From Methylobacterium brachiatum (lineage in GTDB: Bacteria > Pseudomonadota > Alphaproteobacteria > Rhizobiales > Beijerinckiaceae), in NCBI RefSeq assembly GCF_020523825.1, contig NZ_JAJALK010000001.1:124001-188000 (forward strand): DNA of 64,000 bases. The letters are read 5' to 3'. The notes beneath the pieces were generated by a model. It did not search any database and was not told the origin of the DNA. It saw nothing but the letters and a program-made list of their open reading frames with translations. A program made the position numbers and the translations under genes. Positions 1 through 9,321 of this stretch are shown in pieces (the first letter of the stretch is position 1; every line of letters begins with the position of its first letter).

Positions 1-1381
1 TTTGGAGCAGCCGGGCGGCCGCGCCAGGGTGCACCGGCAGGACGGCTTCACGTTTGACGCAGGGCCGACCATCGTCACCGCGCCGCAGCTCTTCGAGGAG
101 TTGTGGCAGCTCGCCGGCCGCCGCCTGCCCGACGACGTCACGCTGGTCCCGATCGATCCGTTCTACCGGATCCGCTTCGCCGACGGCGCAACCTTCGAGT
201 ATAGCGGCGATCCCGAGCGGATGCGCGCCGAGGTGGCGCGCTTCGCCCCCGACGACGTCGCCGGCTACGACCGGTTCATGGCGCATAGCCGCGCGGTCTG
301 CCGGATCGGCTTCGAGCAGCTCGGCCACGTTCCGTTCGGCAGCGTCGGCTCGATGCTGAAGATCGCCCCGGACCTGCTGCGCCTGTCGGGCCACCGCTCG
401 GTCCATGCCGTGGTGGCGCGCTTCATCCGCGACGAGCGGCTGCGCACCGTGTTCAGCTTCCACCCGCTCCTGATCGGCGGCAACCCGTTCCGGGCGAGCG
501 CGATCTACTGCCTGATCGCGGATCTCGAGCGGCGCTGGGGCGTCCATTTCGCCATGGGCGGGACCGGGAAACTGGTCGAGGGGCTGGTCCGGCTGATCCG
601 CAGCCAGAACGGACGGGTCCGGCTGGGCGTCGACGTCGCCCGTATCCGGGTCGAGAACGGGAGCGCGACCGGGGTCGAACTCGCGGGCGGCGAGACGATC
701 GCGGCCGACCTCGTGGTCTCGAACGCTGATTCGGCGGTGACCCATGCGCGGCTGCTGCCAAAACCCCGGCGCTGGAGCCCCGGGCGGCTCCGGCGGGCGC
801 GCTCCTCCATGGGCCTGTTCGTCTGGTACTTCGGCACGAAGCGGCGCTACCCGGATGTCGCCCACCACATGATCCTGCTCGGGCCGCGCTATCGCGGGCT
901 GCTCGCCGATATCTTCGACCGTAAGGTCCTGGCCGAGGATGCGAGCCTCTACCTGCACCGGCCCACCGCCACGGATCCGAGCTTGGCGCCGCCCGGCTGC
1001 GACGCCTTCTACGTGCTGGCCCCGGTGCCGAACCTGGCCGGCGGCCAGGATTGGCGCGCCCTCGCCGAGCCGTACCGGCGCCGGATCGCCGAGATGCTCG
1101 AATCGAGCGTCCTCCCCGGCCTGTCGGACGCCATCGTCACCTCGAAGGTGACGACGCCCCGGGAATTCCAGGACGATTTCCAGAGCTATCGCGGGTCGGG
1201 CTTCGGCCTCGAGCCGGTGCTGACCCAATCCGCGTGGTTCCGGCCGCACAACCGGTCGAGCGACGTGCGCAACCTGTACCTCGTCGGGGCCGGCACGCAT
1301 CCCGGGGCCGGTCTGCCCGGCGTGCTCTCCTCCGCCCGAATCCTCGATCTGGTGGTTCCGGATGCCCGCGTTTCCGCCTGA
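1..1381 (+). CDS. crtI: Phytoene desaturase (CrtI), 5'-truncated by the window edge
   Basis: FAD-dependent desaturase that introduces double bonds into phytoene in carotenoid synthesis. About 459 residues are visible. The usual N-terminal Rossmann segment (GxGxxG) is missing because the gene begins before base 1; the TTG at base 2 is an internal codon (it reads into LEQPGGRA), not a start. Seen: the conserved DAGPTIVTAPQLFEEL segment near the beginning, and the C-terminal family signature VGAGTHPGAGLPGVLSSARI. The stop overlaps the crtB start by 20 nt, so the two are translationally coupled. CrtB makes phytoene and CrtI desaturates it. The pair sits about 25 kb from the crtCDEF genes further right. 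Confidence 0.95.
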   Translation, partial: LEQPGGRARVHRQDGFTFDAGPTIVTAPQLFEELWQLAGRRLPDDVTLVPIDPFYRIRFADGATFEYSGDPERMRAEVARFAPDDVAGYDRFMAHSRAVCRIGFEQLGHVPFGSVGSMLKIAPDLLRLSGHRSVHAVVARFIRDERLRTVFSFHPLLIGGNPFRASAIYCLIADLERRWGVHFAMGGTGKLVEGLVRLIRSQNGRVRLGVDVARIRVENGSATGVELAGGETIAADLVVSNADSAVTHARLLPKPRRWSPGRLRRARSSMGLFVWYFGTKRRYPDVAHHMILLGPRYRGLLADIFDRKVLAEDASLYLHRPTATDPSLAPPGCDAFYVLAPVPNLAGGQDWRALAEPYRRRIAEMLESSVLPGLSDAIVTSKVTTPREFQDDFQSYRGSGFGLEPVLTQSAWFRPHNRSSDVRNLYLVGAGTHPGAGLPGVLSSARILDLVVPDARVSA

Positions 1382-2432
1382 ATTCGCCAGAGCCGCGGAT
1401 CGCACCGCCTGTCGGGTTGCGATCCGCGCCGGCTCGAAGAGTTTCTTCGCTGCCGGGAAGCTGCTGCCCGGCGAGGTGCGCGAGGCGGCCTACGGGCTCT
1501 ACGCCTTCTGCCGCCTCTCCGACGATCTCGTCGACGAGGCGCCCAACGCCTCCGACCGACGCGACGCGGTCGCGCGCCTCGGCCGCCGAGTCGCACTGGC
1601 CTATGCGGGCGCACCCGCCGATACGCCGGCCGACCGGGCCTTCTCGGAGATCGTCGGCCAATATGCGATCCCGGAAGCGCTGCCCTACGCCCTGATCGAG
1701 GGGTTCGCCTGGGACGCGGAGGGGCGGCGCTACGCGGACCTGGCCGCGCTGCACGGCTACGCCGCCCGGGTCGCGGGCTCGGTCGGGGCCATGATGGCGC
1801 TGATCATGGGCGCGCGCGCCCCGGATGCGCTCGCCCGCGCCTGCGATCTCGGCGCCGCCATGCAGCTCACCAACATCGCCCGCGATGTCGGCGAGGATGC
1901 AAGGATGGGCCGGCTCTACCTGCCCCTCGACTGGATGGTCGCGGCCGGGCTCGACCCCGACGCATTCCTCGCCGATCCGCGGCCGAGCCCGGCGCTGGCG
2001 GGCGTCGTCGCCCGGCTGCTTGCCGAGGCGGATGGGCTCTACCGGCGAGCGGAGGCCGGCATCGCGGCGCTGCCGGCGCCCTGCCGCCCGGCGATCCGCG
2101 CGGCGGCGCTGATCTATGCCGAGATCGGCCGGGTCGTGGCCCGGCAGGACCACGATTCCGTCTCGAACCGCGCCCGGGTCCGGACCACCCGCAAGCTCGC
2201 CCTGATCGCCCGCGCCCTGCGCTCCGGTGCTGCGACGCCGGGCCTCGCGGCACCGCCCCTGCCGGAAGTGGCGTTCCTGATCGACGCGGTGATGGCGCAT
2301 GTGCCGGTTCCCGACCGCAGGCGGACGGCGCTCCGGCCCTGGTGGGACGTGGGCGGCCGGGTGGTGCACGTGCTGGACCTGATCGAGCGGATGCGCGAGC
2401 GCGAGGCCTTCGGCCGCTCCGCACCGTCCTGA
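1362..2432 (+). CDS. crtB: Phytoene synthase (CrtB)
   Basis: Squalene/phytoene synthase family, 356 aa. It condenses two geranylgeranyl-diphosphates into phytoene. The two Asp-rich Mg-diphosphate motifs are visible as DDLVDE near residue 57 and NIARDVGED near residue 170. The ATG lies inside the 3' end of crtI (20 nt overlap), the normal crtI-crtB arrangement of purple bacteria. GGPP would be supplied by CrtE, encoded at 30.2 kb. Length and motifs are complete, so it should be active. Confidence 0.95.
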   Translation: MPAFPPEFARAADRTACRVAIRAGSKSFFAAGKLLPGEVREAAYGLYAFCRLSDDLVDEAPNASDRRDAVARLGRRVALAYAGAPADTPADRAFSEIVGQYAIPEALPYALIEGFAWDAEGRRYADLAALHGYAARVAGSVGAMMALIMGARAPDALARACDLGAAMQLTNIARDVGEDARMGRLYLPLDWMVAAGLDPDAFLADPRPSPALAGVVARLLAEADGLYRRAEAGIAALPAPCRPAIRAAALIYAEIGRVVARQDHDSVSNRARVRTTRKLALIARALRSGAATPGLAAPPLPEVAFLIDAVMAHVPVPDRRRTALRPWWDVGGRVVHVLDLIERMREREAFGRSAPS

Positions 2433-2441
2433 GGCCGGCAC

Positions 2442-2576
2442 GTGAGCGACGGCCTGTTCGCGGCTTTCGATATCGGGCTGGTCTTCGCCCTGGCCCTCGG
2501 GATCGGCCTCTGGCAGCTCATCGCCGTCCGACGCAGCATCCGCCGGGATCGCGCTCAGGGTGACGATCGGGAGTGA
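2442..2576 (+). CDS. Small single-span membrane protein downstream of crtB
   Basis: GTG-started reading frame of 44 codons that begins 9 nt after the crtB stop. The product has a hydrophobic segment of about 20 residues (IGLVFALALGIGLWQLIAV) followed by a basic, charged tail (RRSIRRDRAQ), the profile of a small inner-membrane protein with a cytoplasmic C-terminus. Close spacing suggests it is the last gene of crtIB. No family is recognised. It could be a chance frame, but the hydrophobic-then-basic layout supports a real gene. Confidence 0.5.
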   Translation: MSDGLFAAFDIGLVFALALGIGLWQLIAVRRSIRRDRAQGDDRE

Positions 2577-2617
2577 TCTCGTCGCGATAGCGAGACGGTC
2601 GCGATTGGCCCACGCAT

Positions 2618-3499
2618 TCAGGCCTGGGCCTGATGCACCTCAGCAAGCGCCACGTCGCCGGCGAGCAGGCACCCAATAGCGCGGCCGTCCGCGAAGCCCA
2701 GGCGCACCCGGATCTCGGACAGGCGGCCCATGGCTCGGCCCTGGAAGATCCGGATCGGCCGGTCGTCCGGTGCAATCAGCCCATCCTGCAGCAGCCCGAA
2801 AGCCAGGGCGGCCGCCGCGATGCCGGTTGCGGCATCCTCGGGGTAGCCGGAGGAACGAGGGAATTGCCGCGCCTCGAACGTTCGGGCATCGCGGTCGAGC
2901 ACTGCGTAGGGGTAGAGGCCGGTGGATCCGATCCGCGTGCACGCGGCCTCCACCGCGGCTTGGTCCGGTGCCAGGGCGTTCAGCGCGGTTTGATCGCGCA
3001 TCGGCACCAGGGTCTTCACCCGGGATGTCACGGCGTTGTGGATCGGCCGGTCGGCGAGGGCGTTCCGGTTCAGGCCAAACGCCGCCAGCACCGCCGCTTC
3101 CGGCTCGGGCGCGAGCGGGGTCACCCGCCCCGCCGGCTGGGTAATCTCCACCGTCCACTGGCCGTCCGCGCGCGGCGCGACGAAGCCGGTAACCGAGCCG
3201 CTGCCGGTGGCGATCCGCACGGTCTCGCCCGATAAGCGGCCCTCCCGGGCCAGCACCCAGAGCGCGCCGATCGTCGCGTGCGCACACATCTCCATCTCGT
3301 GGTTCGGTACGAAGAAGCGCAAGCGCAGATCGTGCGCGGCATCCTCCGCCGGGAGCGCGAAGCCGGATTCGTGGCCGTAGCGCCCGGCCACCGCCCGCAT
3401 GGCGTCGGCATCGAGATCCCGCGCATCCGCGATCACCGGGCAGGGATTCCCGCCCCGTCCGTCATGCGTGAACACGTCGACCAGGGTCACCGCCGGCAT
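2618..3499 (-). CDS. PhzF-family isomerase/epimerase-like protein
   Basis: 293 aa, full length for the PhzF (diaminopimelate-epimerase fold) family. Seen: N-terminal TLVDVFTH and GGNP, the catalytic-Glu region YGHESGF near residue 44, the NHEMEMCAHATIGA motif near residue 70, and the C-terminal DAATGIAAAALA motif. Outside phenazine producers these proteins are mostly uncharacterised, and nothing here suggests phenazine synthesis. The start lies 10 nt downstream of the hemC stop, so the two are probably cotranscribed. The substrate is unknown. Confidence 0.85.
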   Translation of the reverse strand: MPAVTLVDVFTHDGRGGNPCPVIADARDLDADAMRAVAGRYGHESGFALPAEDAAHDLRLRFFVPNHEMEMCAHATIGALWVLAREGRLSGETVRIATGSGSVTGFVAPRADGQWTVEITQPAGRVTPLAPEPEAAVLAAFGLNRNALADRPIHNAVTSRVKTLVPMRDQTALNALAPDQAAVEAACTRIGSTGLYPYAVLDRDARTFEARQFPRSSGYPEDAATGIAAAALAFGLLQDGLIAPDDRPIRIFQGRAMGRLSEIRVRLGFADGRAIGCLLAGDVALAEVHQAQA

Positions 3500-3509
3500 C
3501 AGCCGCTCC

Positions 3510-4433
3510 TCACTGCAGATGGCGCGTGTAGGTCTCTCCGGCCGCCTCCTTCAGCACGGCGCCGGCCTCGCGGCCGATGCGCTCGGCCTCCGCCGCCGGG
3601 CCCTGCCGGGAGACGGCCCAGTGCCGGCTGCCGTCGGGCAGGAACAGCAGCCCGTCGAGCTTGAGCTGGTCGCCGTCGATCTGCGCCAGGGCTGCGATCG
3701 GCGTCCGGCAGGAGCCGTCGAGTTCGGCGAGCAGCGCGCGTTCCGCAGCGATCGCAGTGGTGGTGCGGGCGCAGGCGATCGGCGCCAGCAGGTCGCGGAT
3801 CGCGGCGTCGTCGGCCCGGCACTCGATCCCGAGTGCGCCCTGCGCCACCGCGGGCAGCATCTCGTCCACCGACAGGATGCTGCGGGCCATGTCCTGCAGG
3901 CCAAGGCGCTGCAGCCCGGCGAGCGCCAGCAGGGTCGCGTCGCATTCGCCGGATTCGAGCTTGCGCATCCGCGTGTTGGCGTTGCCGCGCAGGGGCACGA
4001 CCTTCAGGTCCGGCCGGTGCATCAGAACCTGCGCCCCGCGCCGGAGAGACGAGGTCCCGACCCGGGCACCTTCCGGCAGGCCCGCGAGCCCGTCCGCGTG
4101 CGGCGACAGGAAGGCGTCGCGCGGGTCGTCGCGCTCCAGGATGCAGGCGATGGCCAACCCGTCCGGCAGCCAGGTCTCCACGTCCTTCATGGAATGGACC
4201 GCGACATCGACCTCGTCGGAAAACAACGCCTGCTCGAGTTCCTTGGTGAACAGGCCCTTGCCGCCGATCTCCGAGAGCGGGCGATCGAGGATCTTGTCGG
4301 CCACCGTGGTCACCACCACCAGCTCGGTCTCGAGCCCCGGATTGGCCGCCACGATCTTGTCGCGCACCATCCCGGTCTGGGCGAGCGCCATCGGGCTGCC
4401 GCGGGTGCCGATGCGCAGGGGGCGGTTCAACAT
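3510..4433 (-). CDS. hemC: Hydroxymethylbilane synthase (porphobilinogen deaminase)
   Basis: 307 aa. It polymerises four porphobilinogens into hydroxymethylbilane, an early step shared by haem, cobalamin and bacteriochlorophyll synthesis. N-terminal IGTRGSPMALAQ is the family signature. The dipyrromethane cofactor cysteine lies in GSCRTPIAAL and falls at residue 242, the E. coli position. Other conserved segments are SSLRRGAQ and RGNANTR. It is followed closely by the phzF-like gene. It feeds tetrapyrrole to the bch pathway at 32-37 kb. Confidence 0.95.
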   Translation of the reverse strand: MLNRPLRIGTRGSPMALAQTGMVRDKIVAANPGLETELVVVTTVADKILDRPLSEIGGKGLFTKELEQALFSDEVDVAVHSMKDVETWLPDGLAIACILERDDPRDAFLSPHADGLAGLPEGARVGTSSLRRGAQVLMHRPDLKVVPLRGNANTRMRKLESGECDATLLALAGLQRLGLQDMARSILSVDEMLPAVAQGALGIECRADDAAIRDLLAPIACARTTTAIAAERALLAELDGSCRTPIAALAQIDGDQLKLDGLLFLPDGSRHWAVSRQGPAAEAERIGREAGAVLKEAAGETYTRHLQ

Positions 4434-4616
4434 GGGGGTCCGGACGTTTCTTGCGGCGTTGTCCGAGCGTTATAGCCCGCCCGCGGCCGCAGGCCATCGC
4501 CGGGTGCGGGATTCAGACTCGCTGAAGCGTCCGCATGTCAGGCTGGTGCCGCCCCGGTTTCGCCGGACTGCGCGCTTAGCGCCGTGCAGGTCACTTCGAG
4601 AGCTTCTGGACGCCCC

Positions 4617-5534
4617 ATGCTGATCGTGCCGAGCCGACGGCAGTTCCTCACCGGACTCGGGGCCGGCGCCGGCCTCGTGGCGGCGACGGGGGTCTACGCC
4701 GTCGATGTCGAGCCGCTGCACCGGCTGGTGGTGACGCATTACGCGCCGACGCTGCCGCGCTGGGACCCGGCCCTACGGCTGCGCGTGGCCGTGCTCGCCG
4801 ATTTCCACATCTGCGAGCCGTACATGCCGTTCGATCGGGTGGCCGAGATCATCGACGCCACCAACGCCTTGAAGCCCGACCTCGTGCTGATGCTGGGCGA
4901 TTACCCGGCCGGCAAGATCGCCTGGCGCAAGCTGCCCCTCGAGCAATTCGCCCGGATGGTCGAGGGCCTGAAGGCGCCGCTCGGCACCCACGCGATCCTG
5001 GGCAATCACGATTGGTGGGACGACCATGCCGTCCAGCGCTCCCGGCGCGGCTCGCCGGCGGTCAAGCACCTGCTGGAGGCACGCGGCATCCCGGTGATGG
5101 AGAACGAGGCCGTGCGGCTGGTGAAGGACGGGCGGCCCTTCTGGCTCGCCGGGCTCGCCGACCAGCAGCCCTATTTCAACAGCTGGGACCAGGGGCTCGA
5201 CGACCTGCCCGCGACCCTCGGCACGATCACCGACGAGGCGCCGGTGATCCTCATGGCCCACGAGCCCGACATCTTCGCCGACGTGCCCGACCGGGTCTCC
5301 CTGACGCTCGCCGGCCATACCCATGGCGGGCAGGTCAGGCTGTTCGGGCACTCGCCCGCGATCCGGCGGGTCCGCGGCCACGATTACGCCTACGGCCACG
5401 TCATCCAGGACGGGCGCCACCTGATCGTGTCCGGCGGCTTCGGCATGAGCCGGATCCCGGTGCGGTTCGGCGTGCCGCCGGAGATCGTTCTGTTGGAACT
5501 GGGCGGATCGGGCCCGGACGGCGCCGCCGCCTGA
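4617..5534 (+). CDS. Tat-exported metallophosphoesterase (YkuE/YaeI type)
   Basis: 305 aa from the ATG at 4617. An upstream in-frame ATG at 4584 would place 11 residues before the signal and is less likely. The N-terminus has a twin-arginine signal, SRRQFLTGLGAGAG. The calcineurin-like metal-binding blocks are present in order: DFHIC, GDYPAG, GNHDWWDD, and GHTHGGQVRLFG near the C-terminus. Family members act on phosphodiester substrates; the YkuE-like group has been linked to lipid headgroups, but the substrate here is not predictable. The gene diverges from hemC across about 180 bp. Confidence 0.85.
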   Translation: MLIVPSRRQFLTGLGAGAGLVAATGVYAVDVEPLHRLVVTHYAPTLPRWDPALRLRVAVLADFHICEPYMPFDRVAEIIDATNALKPDLVLMLGDYPAGKIAWRKLPLEQFARMVEGLKAPLGTHAILGNHDWWDDHAVQRSRRGSPAVKHLLEARGIPVMENEAVRLVKDGRPFWLAGLADQQPYFNSWDQGLDDLPATLGTITDEAPVILMAHEPDIFADVPDRVSLTLAGHTHGGQVRLFGHSPAIRRVRGHDYAYGHVIQDGRHLIVSGGFGMSRIPVRFGVPPEIVLLELGGSGPDGAAA

Positions 5535-5578
5535 GCGGCCAGTGATCCGTCTGTCCGGCCTCATCCGTCGGCGATCCG

Positions 5579-6004
5579 CTAAGCGCGGCCGTCCCACGGA
5601 TTGATCGTTTGAACACCGGCGGCCTCGAATGGACTGAGGTCCCGCGTGGCGACCATCATGTTCCGAGACGCGGCGGTGGCGGCGATATAACCGTCCGCCA
5701 TGCCGATCGCGCGTCCTTGCGTCTTGGCGCGCGCCATCAGCTCCGCATAAGCCTCTGACGCGTTCAGATCGAATGCCAGGATGCGATCTGCGAAGGCCGG
5801 CACGACCTCGTTTTCCAAGCGCTCTTGATAGGTCGTACGCCGCCGACCTTTCGGCATGATCGCCAGGCCAAGCCGCAGTTCCGCAATCGTCACGACCGAT
5901 AGATAGAGCGTCTCGATGACTTGAGCATCGGTCCAGACGAGCACCTTCGGTTCAGGATCGCGCCTCCACAGCTCCGAGATGACGTTGGTGTCGAGGAGGA
6001 TCAT
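5579..6004 (-). CDS. PIN-domain toxin (FitB/VapC family)
   Basis: 141 aa PIN-domain ribonuclease-type toxin. Seen: N-terminal ILLDTNVISE with the first metal-binding Asp, AELRLG with the conserved Glu, MADGYIAATA with the next acidic residue, and VATRDLSPF near the end, giving the usual acidic quartet. The start overlaps the upstream antitoxin stop by 4 nt (ATGA), typical of coupled type II toxin-antitoxin pairs. Family knowledge predicts RNA cleavage that is blocked by the partner. The cellular target is unknown. Confidence 0.9.
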   Translation of the reverse strand: MILLDTNVISELWRRDPEPKVLVWTDAQVIETLYLSVVTIAELRLGLAIMPKGRRRTTYQERLENEVVPAFADRILAFDLNASEAYAELMARAKTQGRAIGMADGYIAATAASRNMMVATRDLSPFEAAGVQTINPWDGRA

Positions 6005-6258
6005 TCGAAGCGGATCGGTTCCGCCGCACGCGTGTCGCGCAGATCGTTGATCTGCTCTACCTCGGCATCGCTCAGCTCGCCCGCATCGCGTGCGATGGAT
6101 GTCAGGAGCGAACCCAGCGCCACGCGGCCTTCAGGCTGCGCGGCCTGTTCCAGGATGGCGCGAATCTCGGCTTCGGCACTGCGGCCATGCCGCGCCGCTC
6201 TGACCTTCAATGCACGATGAACGGCGTCGGGGACATTGCGGATGGTGATCGACGCCAT
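6001..6258 (-). CDS. Ribbon-helix-helix antitoxin (FitA type)
   Basis: 85 aa from the ATG at 6258. A longer in-frame version starts at 6303, but MASITIRNVP is the conserved start of FitA-like antitoxins. The N-terminal half is a ribbon-helix-helix DNA-binding domain (SITIRNVPDAVHRALKVRAA), followed by a helix with EAEIRAILEQA. The C-terminal half would wrap the toxin. It overlaps the toxin gene by 4 nt. Such antitoxins usually repress their own promoter as a toxin complex. Confidence 0.88.
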   Translation of the reverse strand: MASITIRNVPDAVHRALKVRAARHGRSAEAEIRAILEQAAQPEGRVALGSLLTSIARDAGELSDAEVEQINDLRDTRAAEPIRFE

Positions 6259-6387
6259 GGTCCTTCCCTCCGTCTGATTCCGGGACGATGGCAGTCCGGC
6301 CATCCGCGATCAATATCCCCCGCGAGCCGCCCCGCGCCTGAACGCCGCGCCGCTCGTTTTCGCGTCGCCCGGCGCTACCTCGCCGGG

Positions 6388-6849
6388 ATGCGTGCACTCC
6401 TCCCCGTCCTCACCCTGGCCGTCCTCAGCGCCGGATCACATTCCGCCTGGGCGCAATCCTGCGACACGTTGATCGACAAGGTCACCGCGGAGACGGCCGC
6501 GAAGGCGACCGAGCGGCGCAGCGATTACGCCAACTTCACCGCCGGCCCCGACATGACCCTGAGCCTCGCCTGCGGTGCGCCGGACCTGTCCTCGGTGGGG
6601 GCCCAGTATCGCGGCGCCAGCCCGCCGGACGTCTACTACGAGACCTTCGGCCGGGCCGGGCACGCCGTGACCGGCATCGATGCGGCGACCATCACGGAGG
6701 CGGCGCGCAAGGCCCAGGCCGCGGCCGTCCGGCTGCGGCACAGCAACGTCGATCTCGGCGGCGCCCGGATCACCTGCTCGGCGATGGTCTCGCCCGACAA
6801 GGGGCCGCTGACCCTCTGCGCGGTGATCGAGCACAGCGACCGGAGCTGA
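6388..6849 (+). CDS. Small secreted hypothetical protein
   Basis: 153 aa from the ATG at 6388. The start is fixed by a clean Sec signal peptide, MRALLPVLTLAVLSAGSHSA, with likely cleavage after AWA. The mature protein has three cysteines (QSCDTL, LACGAP, ITCSAM) plus one near the end (LTLCAV), so two disulfides are possible in the periplasm. No family is recognised. It converges on the carboxylase gene across a strong palindrome. Confidence 0.7.
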   Translation: MRALLPVLTLAVLSAGSHSAWAQSCDTLIDKVTAETAAKATERRSDYANFTAGPDMTLSLACGAPDLSSVGAQYRGASPPDVYYETFGRAGHAVTGIDAATITEAARKAQAAAVRLRHSNVDLGGARITCSAMVSPDKGPLTLCAVIEHSDRS

Positions 6850-6887
6850 AGCGCGACGGGTCCTCCACAAGGCTGGCTCAGACGCGA

Positions 6888-6921
6888 CGCGCGCCCTCTC
6901 GTGCATGGGAGAGGGCGCGCG
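6888..6921. terminator. Bidirectional hairpin between convergent genes; palindromic repeat relative
   Basis: Perfect 13-bp arms, CGCGCGCCCTCTC and GAGAGGGCGCGCG, around an 8-nt loop GTGCATGG. It sits between the convergent secreted-protein gene and the carboxylase gene, so a role in transcript ends on both strands is likely, although there is no T-run. Its inner part, CCCTCTC...GGGAGAGGG, resembles the palindromes at 16.34, 16.40 and 20.03 kb. Confidence 0.6.
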
Positions 6922-6970
6922 CTCGGTCGGGACATGTGCGGACCCGTTGAGGTCCGCCCGTATCCCCGCC

Positions 6971-8503
6971 TCAGAGCGGGATGTTGTCGTGCTTCTTCCA
7001 GGGCTGCTCCATCTCCTTGGTGCGGAGCATGCCGAGCGCCCGGGCGATCCGGCGGCGGGTCGAGTGCGGCATGATCACCTCGTCGATGTAGCCGCGCTCG
7101 GCCGCCACGAAGGGGGACAGGAACCGGTCCTCGTACTCGCCGGTCCGCGCCGCGATCTTCTCCGGGTCGCCGAGCTCGCTGCGGAAGATGATCTCCACCG
7201 CGCCCTTGGCGCCCATGACGGCGATCTGGGCGGTGGGCCAGGCGTAGTTGAGGTCGGCGCCGACATGCTTCGAGGCCATCACGTCGTAGGCGCCGCCGAA
7301 GGCCTTGCGGGTGATGATCGTCACCAGCGGCACCGTCGCCTGCGAATAGGCGAAGAGCAGCTTCGCGCCGTGCTTGATCAGGCCGCCATATTCCTGCGCG
7401 GTGCCCGGCAGGAAGCCCGGCACGTCCACGAAGGTGACGATCGGGATCGCGAAGGCGTCGCAGAAGCGCACGAAGCGCGCCGCCTTGCGCGAGGCGTCCG
7501 AATCGAGCACCCCGGCCAGCACCATCGGCTGGTTGGCGACGAACCCGACGGTCCGGCCCTCGATCCGGCCGAACCCGGTCATGATGTTGCGGGCATAGGC
7601 CGCCTGGATCTCGAAGAAATCGCCCTCGTCGACCACCCGGCGGATCAGTTCGCCCATGTCGTAGGGCTTGTTCGGGTTGTCGGGGATCAGGGTGTCGAGC
7701 GACATGTCGAGCCGATCGACATCGTCGAAGCTCTCGATCTCGGGCACGCCCTCGATGTTGTTGGCCGGCAGGAAGTCGAGCAGGCGACGGATCTGGAGGA
7801 TCGCCTCGACGTCGTTCTCGAACGAGCCGTCGGCGATGGAGGATTTCGTGGTGTGGACCTTGGCGCCGCCGAGTTCCTCCGCGGTCACGACCTCGTTGGT
7901 CACGGTCTTCACCACGTCCGGGCCGGTCACGAACATGTAGCTCGTGTCCCGGACCATGAAGATGAAGTCGGTCATGGCCGGCGAGTAGACGTCGCCGCCC
8001 GCGCAGGGGCCCATGATCACCGAAATCTGCGGGATCACGCCCGAGGCCATCACGTTCCGGCGAAAGACCTCGCCGTAGCCGCCGAGCGCCGCGACGCCCT
8101 CCTGGATGCGGGCTCCGCCGGCGTCGAAGATGCCGATGATCGGGGCGCGCATCTTCAGCGCCATGTCCTGGACCTTCACGATTTTCTGGGCGTGGGCCTC
8201 CGACAGGGAGCCGCCGAACACCGTGAAGTCCTTCGAGAACAGGAAGACCGTGCGGCCGTTGATCGTGCCCCAGCCGGTGACCACGCCGTCGCCGGGGATC
8301 TTCTGCTTCTCCATGCCGAAATCGGTGGAGCGGTGCTGCACGAACATGTCGAATTCCTCGAACGACCCGTGGTCGAGGAGGAGTTCGATCCGCTCGCGCG
8401 CCGTGAGCTTGCCGCGCTTGTGCTGGGCCTCGACGCGCTTCTCGCCGCCGCCCAGGCGCGCCTGGGCCCGTCGCTCCGCGAGCTTGTCGAGGATGTCCTT
8501 CAT
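6971..8503 (-). CDS. pccB: Acyl-CoA (propionyl-CoA) carboxylase beta subunit
   Basis: 510 aa, the normal length of a biotin-dependent carboxyltransferase beta subunit. N-terminal [19 protein letters not shown] and [13 protein letters not shown] are typical of PccB. The oxyanion-hole Gly-rich stretches [18 protein letters not shown] and [14 protein letters not shown] are both present. It transfers CO2 from carboxybiotin to propionyl-CoA to give methylmalonyl-CoA. In Methylobacterium this belongs to the ethylmalonyl-CoA/glyoxylate regeneration route. The biotin-carrying alpha subunit is not in the window. Confidence 0.92.
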   Translation of the reverse strand: MKDILDKLAERRAQARLGGGEKRVEAQHKRGKLTARERIELLLDHGSFEEFDMFVQHRSTDFGMEKQKIPGDGVVTGWGTINGRTVFLFSKDFTVFGGSLSEAHAQKIVKVQDMALKMRAPIIGIFDAGGARIQEGVAALGGYGEVFRRNVMASGVIPQISVIMGPCAGGDVYSPAMTDFIFMVRDTSYMFVTGPDVVKTVTNEVVTAEELGGAKVHTTKSSIADGSFENDVEAILQIRRLLDFLPANNIEGVPEIESFDDVDRLDMSLDTLIPDNPNKPYDMGELIRRVVDEGDFFEIQAAYARNIMTGFGRIEGRTVGFVANQPMVLAGVLDSDASRKAARFVRFCDAFAIPIVTFVDVPGFLPGTAQEYGGLIKHGAKLLFAYSQATVPLVTIITRKAFGGAYDVMASKHVGADLNYAWPTAQIAVMGAKGAVEIIFRSELGDPEKIAARTGEYEDRFLSPFVAAERGYIDEVIMPHSTRRRIARALGMLRTKEMEQPWKKHDNIPL

Positions 8504-8662
8504 GGCTGTTCCCGCCCTTACCCTGCTCGTGCCGCCCTAGCCCGGTTGATGCCGGGTCGAAGCTTGTGCGTTCACCGATCACGCGGCCTTAGCACGGGCG
8601 TTTCGGGTGGCAAACCGACGCAAATGTCTCGCGCGTCGGACCTTCGGGGGGAGGGAGGAGAA

Positions 8663-8737
8663 TGGTGGACGGTGCAGGGATCGAACCTGCGACCTTTCCC
8701 GTGTGAAGGGAACGCACTACCGCTGTGCTAACCGTCC
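8663..8737 (-). tRNA. tRNA-Val (anticodon CAC)
   Basis: 75 nt including an encoded CCA end. Acceptor stem GGACGGT pairs with ACCGTCC, with discriminator A. The D-arm is GCAC/GTGC around AGCGGTA. Anticodon stem TTCCC/GGGAA holds the loop TTCACAC, giving anticodon CAC, which reads GUG (valine). The T-arm is GCAGG TTCGATC CCTGC. All stems pair fully. It lies alone between pccB and the SelT-like gene. Confidence 0.95.
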
Positions 8738-8818
8738 GTGCCGCCAAGGGTCGAGACCCGGGGGCGGAACCAACGCGGTCGGCGACGCCTGGAGCAGGCG
8801 GCGACCGGATGCCGGGCC

Positions 8819-8847
8819 TTCTAGGGCGTGCCGACCCGAAACGTCAA
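8819..8847 (-). promoter_or_regulatory. Probable promoter of tRNA-Val
   Basis: On the minus strand TTGACG (8842-8847) and CTAGAA (8819-8824) are separated by exactly 17 bp, matching a sigma-70 layout upstream of the tRNA. The -10 element lies about 80 nt before the mature 5' end, which would leave a processed leader. Confidence 0.45.
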
Positions 8848-8897
8848 GCACTGCTTGCGAGGTTGACAAGAACCGCGCCGCAATGCGCTGTGGCCGC

Positions 8898-9239
8898 ATG
8901 CACGAGGAGCACGCGGCCGTGCGGCCCGACAGCGACGTGACGGGGGAGGGCGCGGCGCGCACGGCACGGCCGCGCGTCGCGATCACCTACTGCACCCAGT
9001 GCAACTGGCTGCTGCGCTCCGCCTGGATGGCGCAGGAGCTGCTCTCGACCTTCCGCGACGACCTTGGCGAAGTCGCCCTCGTGCCCGCCACCGGCGGCGC
9101 GTTCCGCATCGAGATCGCGGGCGTGCTGCTGTGGGAGCGGGTCCGCGACGGCGGGTTTCCGGATGTGAAGGCCCTCAAGCAGAGGGTGCGCGACCACCTC
9201 GACCCGGAGCGCGATCTCGGCCATATCGACCGGTCATGA
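8898..9239 (+). CDS. SelT/SelW/SelH-like thioredoxin-fold protein
   Basis: 113 aa from the ATG at 8898. An in-frame ATG at 8883 is an alternative, and longer extensions would run through the tRNA and are rejected. The motif ITYCTQCNWLLRSAWMAQELL is the Rdx (SelT/W/H) signature, with CxxC in place of the CxxU of selenoprotein relatives. The C-terminal half has GGAFRIEIAG and LLWERVRDGGFPDVKALKQRVRD, typical of the family. It is presumably a cytosolic redox protein; its partner is unknown. Confidence 0.82.
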   Translation: MHEEHAAVRPDSDVTGEGAARTARPRVAITYCTQCNWLLRSAWMAQELLSTFRDDLGEVALVPATGGAFRIEIAGVLLWERVRDGGFPDVKALKQRVRDHLDPERDLGHIDRS

Positions 9240-9321
9240 AGCGAGGGAACGGCGAGGAGCCCGCGGGGCACCGCGTGCCGGGGACGGGCGCCGCTTGAGC
9301 CCGGAGCAGGAGGCCGAGGGT

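Noticed and set aside
5579..6258. The PIN/RHH pair as a novel system
   Set aside because: Both proteins are ordinary FitAB/VapBC-type with the usual 4-nt overlap.
8607..8897. Longer N-terminus for the SelT/W/H-like protein
   Set aside because: The extended frame runs through tRNA-Val and its promoter; the family start fits the ATG at 8898.
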